Source: Pisaster brevispinus
Lineage: Eukaryota; Echinodermata; Asteroidea; Forcipulatida; Asteriidae
Length of the DNA: 64,000 nt
NCBI GenBank assembly: GCA_023634235.1
Contig: JAMKCF010000003.1
Location: 20,802,742 to 20,866,741 of the forward strand
Direction of reading: 5' to 3'
Within the stretch, counting starts at the first letter, position 1. Each line of letters starts with the position of its first letter. Below, one piece after another: positions 60,798-64,000 of this stretch. The position numbers and the translations under genes were made by a program. The notes beneath the pieces were generated by a model that was not told the DNA's origin, did not search any database, and saw only the letters and a list, made by a program, of their open reading frames with translations.

Positions 60798-61054
60798 ATT
60801 AAATACTCAAACAGAAGAGTCATAACATCTTTCTTTGTTCTTGTTTTTCCCTCTTCTAGCCTACATTCAGCAGCCTGGACATCCCCAACGGATGCAGGGC
60901 TATGCCATTTCAATGCCCCAGGCCTACCATGTTCCACCCTCCAACATGGCATCCGAGCTGGCTTCTGGTGGGAACCAACACCCTGCATTTCCGCCTCCGT
61001 ACTACCAGTTAGAGGAAAAGCCGGGAACCACCTTGCCTGAACCTCAGGCATAAA

Positions 61055-61570
61055 GACGGAATGTCAAGAGATAGCCATAAGGGGCGGCAGACTGACAACG
61101 GGTAGCACGAGTAACCTTTAAACTCGAAAATTAATATCAAGTAAAACGAGTGACGTATTCCTGAATTTGAAACTTATTACGAGAAAATGCAGGGGTGTGG
61201 GGCGGACATGAAGAGATAATGTTAAGAACATAACTCCCAAGAAGTAGTACAGCTTAGAAGAAAAGGTTTACAATGTACATGGTATGGAATTTAAACCTGT
61301 TTGAATGCTCAGTGTGAACAAGTAAAATCTAGTGGCTTGTCATTTTGACCGAAAGTACACAGAAAAACATGTGTGGTAATTTTGTGTATGGACTTTCAAA
61401 GCGGGGGATCGGGGGTGGGGGAAATGTTGGTGGTGGGATTGTTTATGACCTGAAATGTAAGTTTAGCTGGTTAAAAACGTTTAAGTAAAACCAAGTCACA
61501 CCATAACAAATTAATGTGTTGTTGCTGTCCTGTTGGAAAGGTTATTAAAAACTAACCTTGCCTAGGTCAG
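61055..61570. other. Possible 3' UTR or intergenic
   Basis: It follows the stop at 61,053. Nothing specific was recognised. Confidence 0.3.
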
Positions 61571-61575
61571 CTTGT

Positions 61576-61800
61576 GTAAACTAACTAGGGACGATCACAC
61601 ACACATGGTTTAACACCACTAAACCATGTCAAGTGGGCTAGTTTCAGTTTACCAACGAGAGTAAACTAACTAGGGACAACCACACATAGTTTAACATCAC
61701 TAAACCATGTCAAGTGGGCTAGTTTCAGTTTACCAACGAGAGTAAACTAACTAGGGACAACCACACATGGTTTAACACCACTAAACCGTTTCACCTGCTG
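61576..61800. repeat. 81-85-bp tandem repeat, ~2.6 copies
   Basis: GTAAACTAACTAGGGAC recurs at 61,576, 61,661 and 61,742. Each copy is followed by GGTTTAACACCACTAAACC and CAAGTGGGCTAGTTTCAG. Each unit contains inverted words (GGTTTA/TAAACC). Confidence 0.85.
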
Positions 61801-61884
61801 TCATTATCACAATCATCTTGGTTGCGCCATTCTGGGTGTCAATGTCCTTGTGTTCTACAGTGTATAGTGAAGTGCCAATTCCAG

Positions 61885-62060
61885 GTCCCAATTTCATAAA
61901 GCTGTTTGATTTTCTGCTAAGCAAAAAGAAGCAGGATACCCCCAGTCATAAATGGTACATGTGGAATGCTATTTTGGCTGGTCACCTTTTTCTTGTAAGC
62001 ATGATGTTATTATTCTTAGCTACTTTTTGCGCTTAAGCAGCTCTATGAAATTTGGCCCAG
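61885..62060. repeat. Foldback (MITE-like) repeat 1
   Basis: GGTCCCAATTTCATAAAGCTG at the left and CAGCTCTATGAAATTTGGCCC at the right are imperfect inverted repeats around TAAGCA-containing sequence. A related right end occurs at about 33,945-33,965. Confidence 0.6.
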
Positions 62061-62206
62061 GCGACAGGGCGTTTACATGCTTACTGTACATTTTTACTTC
62101 CAGTTTTACTCCCAAAATGTGAGCATGGCCAACAGTAACCATGTGTGACATTGGTGTAAGGGGTCAATTCATGGGTTAATATAATTCAACCATTCCATCA
62201 ACAACA

Positions 62207-62323
62207 GGACCCAATTTGTAACTCTGCTTACCACATAATTATTTGCTTGTTAACAAATGGCCAATCTGTAAGCACTGTAAGCATGGATTTCTGTAGAAAG
62301 AGGCACCGTGAAATTGGGCCCTT
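62207..62323. repeat. Foldback (MITE-like) repeat 2
   Basis: GGACCCAATTTGTAACTCTG at the left and a GAGGCACCGTGAAATTGGGCCC-type right end are inverted. It has the same terminal words as foldback 1. Confidence 0.5.
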
Positions 62324-62924
62324 GGCAAGTGGTAAATGCCCAGTTATGAAAGAAGTATTCAGTTACAATTTAAGGGTGATTACCTCCATGCCCTGGTTTT
62401 TGCCTTGGTGGATCTTGAAATTTTCTTGTACAAATTGTTCAATTCCCTCATAGAGGTGCCCTTTTTTAGAGAGGAAGAACTGTGTTGCCCTCAAGAAGAG
62501 ATATCTACCCATCGTTGAAACCTTAAACATTAACAACTATTGACTACTATTTTTGCAGTAATCAGTGCTGTAGGCGAGTCCATGTTTGCCCGAGTCCGAG
62601 GAACTAGTCATATTGATTGACACACACGTTTGAATACAACTTGTGTAATATATTCTTAATAACTGTTTTGTGACTACAATTATCCAAAGTATAAAGTTTA
62701 AACTTTACCAAGGAGTTTGATCATATGTTCACCAGTACTTTTTCAGTTGCTTTTAGCAAAACACTATTTCTTTTGTAGCCATTTGACAAAATGTTGATAA
62801 ATCGCCGGTGTAATTTTAATTGGTTATAATAAGTCAGACTATATATAGACTATATATAAATATATTCAATGGTTATAACATATAGACTGGTTGGGTGACA
62901 CATCAAGACCTGGAGCAGGTTTCA

Positions 62925-63052
62925 CAATAAGCTAAGATTGATCTTAACTGTGTATTAATCTCATTTGCCAAGCAAAGTGTCGTAAAACAAATCACTTTTC
63001 TGTAAATCTTGTCAAAACATCTTAAGATGAATCTAAGTACTTTGTGAAATCA
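62925..63052. repeat. Foldback (MITE-like) repeat 3
   Basis: GGTTTCACAATAAGCTAAG then ATTGATCTTAA pairs with TCTTAAGATGAATCTAAG then TACTTTGTGAAATC, an imperfect long inverted repeat. Confidence 0.55.
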
Positions 63053-63059
63053 AGCGTTG

Positions 63060-64000
63060 GAATTCTACCTTGAAATGAGCACGGCCATTTTCATTTTGCA
63101 AAGGGCACTCCCAACAATATTAAAGTCTATTGGAAATTTTTAGGCATCAAGGCCAAGACCAGGGCAACACTGAAGGCCTCGCGCTTTGTGGCCTCTATGA
63201 AAAGCCCGGCTCATACTTTCTGTGAATAGGATTTCTCAAGAGTTGAGCTGTGCTCTTGCAAAACATTCGCAGCGAAAATAGAGTTGTGACGCAAACATTT
63301 TGAAGTATGAACCAGGCTTAATTCCTGGCATGCACATCTCTCTTCCTGTAGTTCAACAAACCTTAACAATTGGTTTTTTTGGTGGTAATAGTCTAGATTA
63401 TGTGTATGACTTAGTGAATTCAGTCATTAACTTGTAATTTTAAGGCATTTCAGGAACTGTACTTATTTATAAATTTCTTATTTTTTAAAGGTTTATTAAC
63501 CCGATGTTATACTATGAGTCCATTTATACATGGTTTTGCTTTTCAGCTGTTGACACATTCCGAATTTATTCATTAAACACATCACTGTCATTTTTCAAAA
63601 ACATAGCTCACTTATTGTCCCGTTTCTTATGATATTTGAGTAATTTGTCTTGCACTAGTTTTTTGCATTTTTGTTTGCACTGGTTTAATTAGTTGGGCTG
63701 CGCTAATTAATTAACCAATTTGACTGGGTGCCTATGGATGATGGGATGTAAGGAAAACGGCTATGAAAAATTCAGGATTTCAGGATTCCGTTGGCTCTGT
63801 CAAAGACGGTCGTTGACAAGGTTTTTAAAAATTTGGTGCTAGCACCATTTTGGTGCCGGCACTAAATTTAGTGCTGACTTCAGTCATTAACAAAAAAATC
63901 CGCACAAAAAGCAAGTCGTAAACTAAATGTAGTAAGTTCTCCTTCTAAAAATTTCGATATTATTGTAACTTATAAGCATATTTTTTTTAAGAATGCGATG
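63060..64000. other. Intergenic, nothing recognised
   Basis: Palindromic words TTAGTGC/GCACTAA and GGTGCTAGCACC occur near 63,835-63,870. No gene was seen. Confidence 0.35.

Larger units (their letters stand above)
56806..61053 (+). pseudogene. Unrecognised spliced gene with in-frame stops
   Basis: Blocks with good splice sites join in frame. They are 56,806-56,862 (TTTCATATAG acceptor, GTAAAA donor; EVKFIKPIKKFMAGLIRKR), 58,657-58,907 (TCCTTATAG acceptor, GTGAGG donor) and 59,346-59,489 (TTTTTCAG acceptor, GTACAT donor). The second and third share a split Arg codon and give helical peptides (SQASLEDMCKETIALTVQNG, AYDAGWRALAQARQQL, RYQWLYEDVLQQAG). TGA at 58,756 and TAG at 59,386 interrupt the frame. 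Both are one base from Arg/Trp or Gln codons. A further exon-like block, 60,860-61,053 (CTCTTCTAG acceptor), encodes a Pro/Gln/Tyr-rich tail with PAFPPPYYQLEEKPG (a PPxY motif) and ends in TAA. It needs a different phase, so another exon is missing or it is a separate gene. No family is recognised. Confidence 0.45.

Overview
This is a stretch of animal nuclear genome. It is AT-rich and mostly non-coding, with short exons bounded by GT..AG splice sites and a dense load of transposable elements. DIRS-type retroelements, Helentron-type elements, piggyBac-like MITEs, tRNA-derived SINEs, many TACATGTACATTGTA-like motifs and a P2X7-like C-terminal domain point to a marine invertebrate deuterostome, most likely an echinoderm. 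The species is an inference only. No bacterial operon, CRISPR array or intact rRNA/tRNA gene was seen.

Region 1-14,115 is the most striking part. A unit of about 2 kb is tandemly repeated (1-1095, 9321-11469, 11470-13450, 13451-14115). The first unit is split by a roughly 8.2-kb element (1096-9320) that has imperfect ~30-bp terminal inverted repeats and regularly spaced subterminal motifs. Its only gene is on the minus strand. I could assemble five exons with canonical splice sites, all separated by phase-1 introns, giving an uninterrupted frame of 3231 nt (1076 aa) from an ATG at 8455 to a TAA at 3234. Two exons carry in-frame acidic minisatellites. The last exon carries a cysteine-rich, RNase H-like DUF7869-type domain. 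The two neighbouring repeat units keep the empty site, so the insertion can be read directly. I read this as an intact, probably autonomous or recently active DNA transposon.

Region 14,115-24,640 holds Helentron-type (HINE-like) fragments, a TTAA-flanked piggyBac-like MITE (14,914-15,519), about 3 kb with nothing recognisable, and a 205-bp tandem array (22,836-24,640). Region 24,640-39,100 is mostly unannotated. It contains a GC-rich patch, a degraded DIRS RNase H fragment (31,040-31,740, minus), candidate small exons at 32.7-33.7 kb, a palindrome-rich GATCGG block (34.0-35.0 kb) and a TIR element with an AAT target duplication (36,237-37,452).

Region 39,100-44,700 holds a TTAA MITE (39,448-40,549) that interrupts a DIRS-like reverse transcriptase ORF. 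Gag-like and RT ORFs lie in one frame and are separated only by TGA CTA G, a known stop-readthrough context. The DIRS remnant is embedded in a GTTTA-rich satellite. Region 44,700-64,000 contains a decayed TE-derived gene with a chromo-barrel-like motif, a Helentron-like element with perfect terminal hairpins, two exons of a P2X7-like C-terminal domain, a short Ser/Thr-rich two-exon coding segment, an unrecognised spliced gene with in-frame stops (probable pseudogene), two tRNA-derived SINEs, and foldback and minisatellite repeats.
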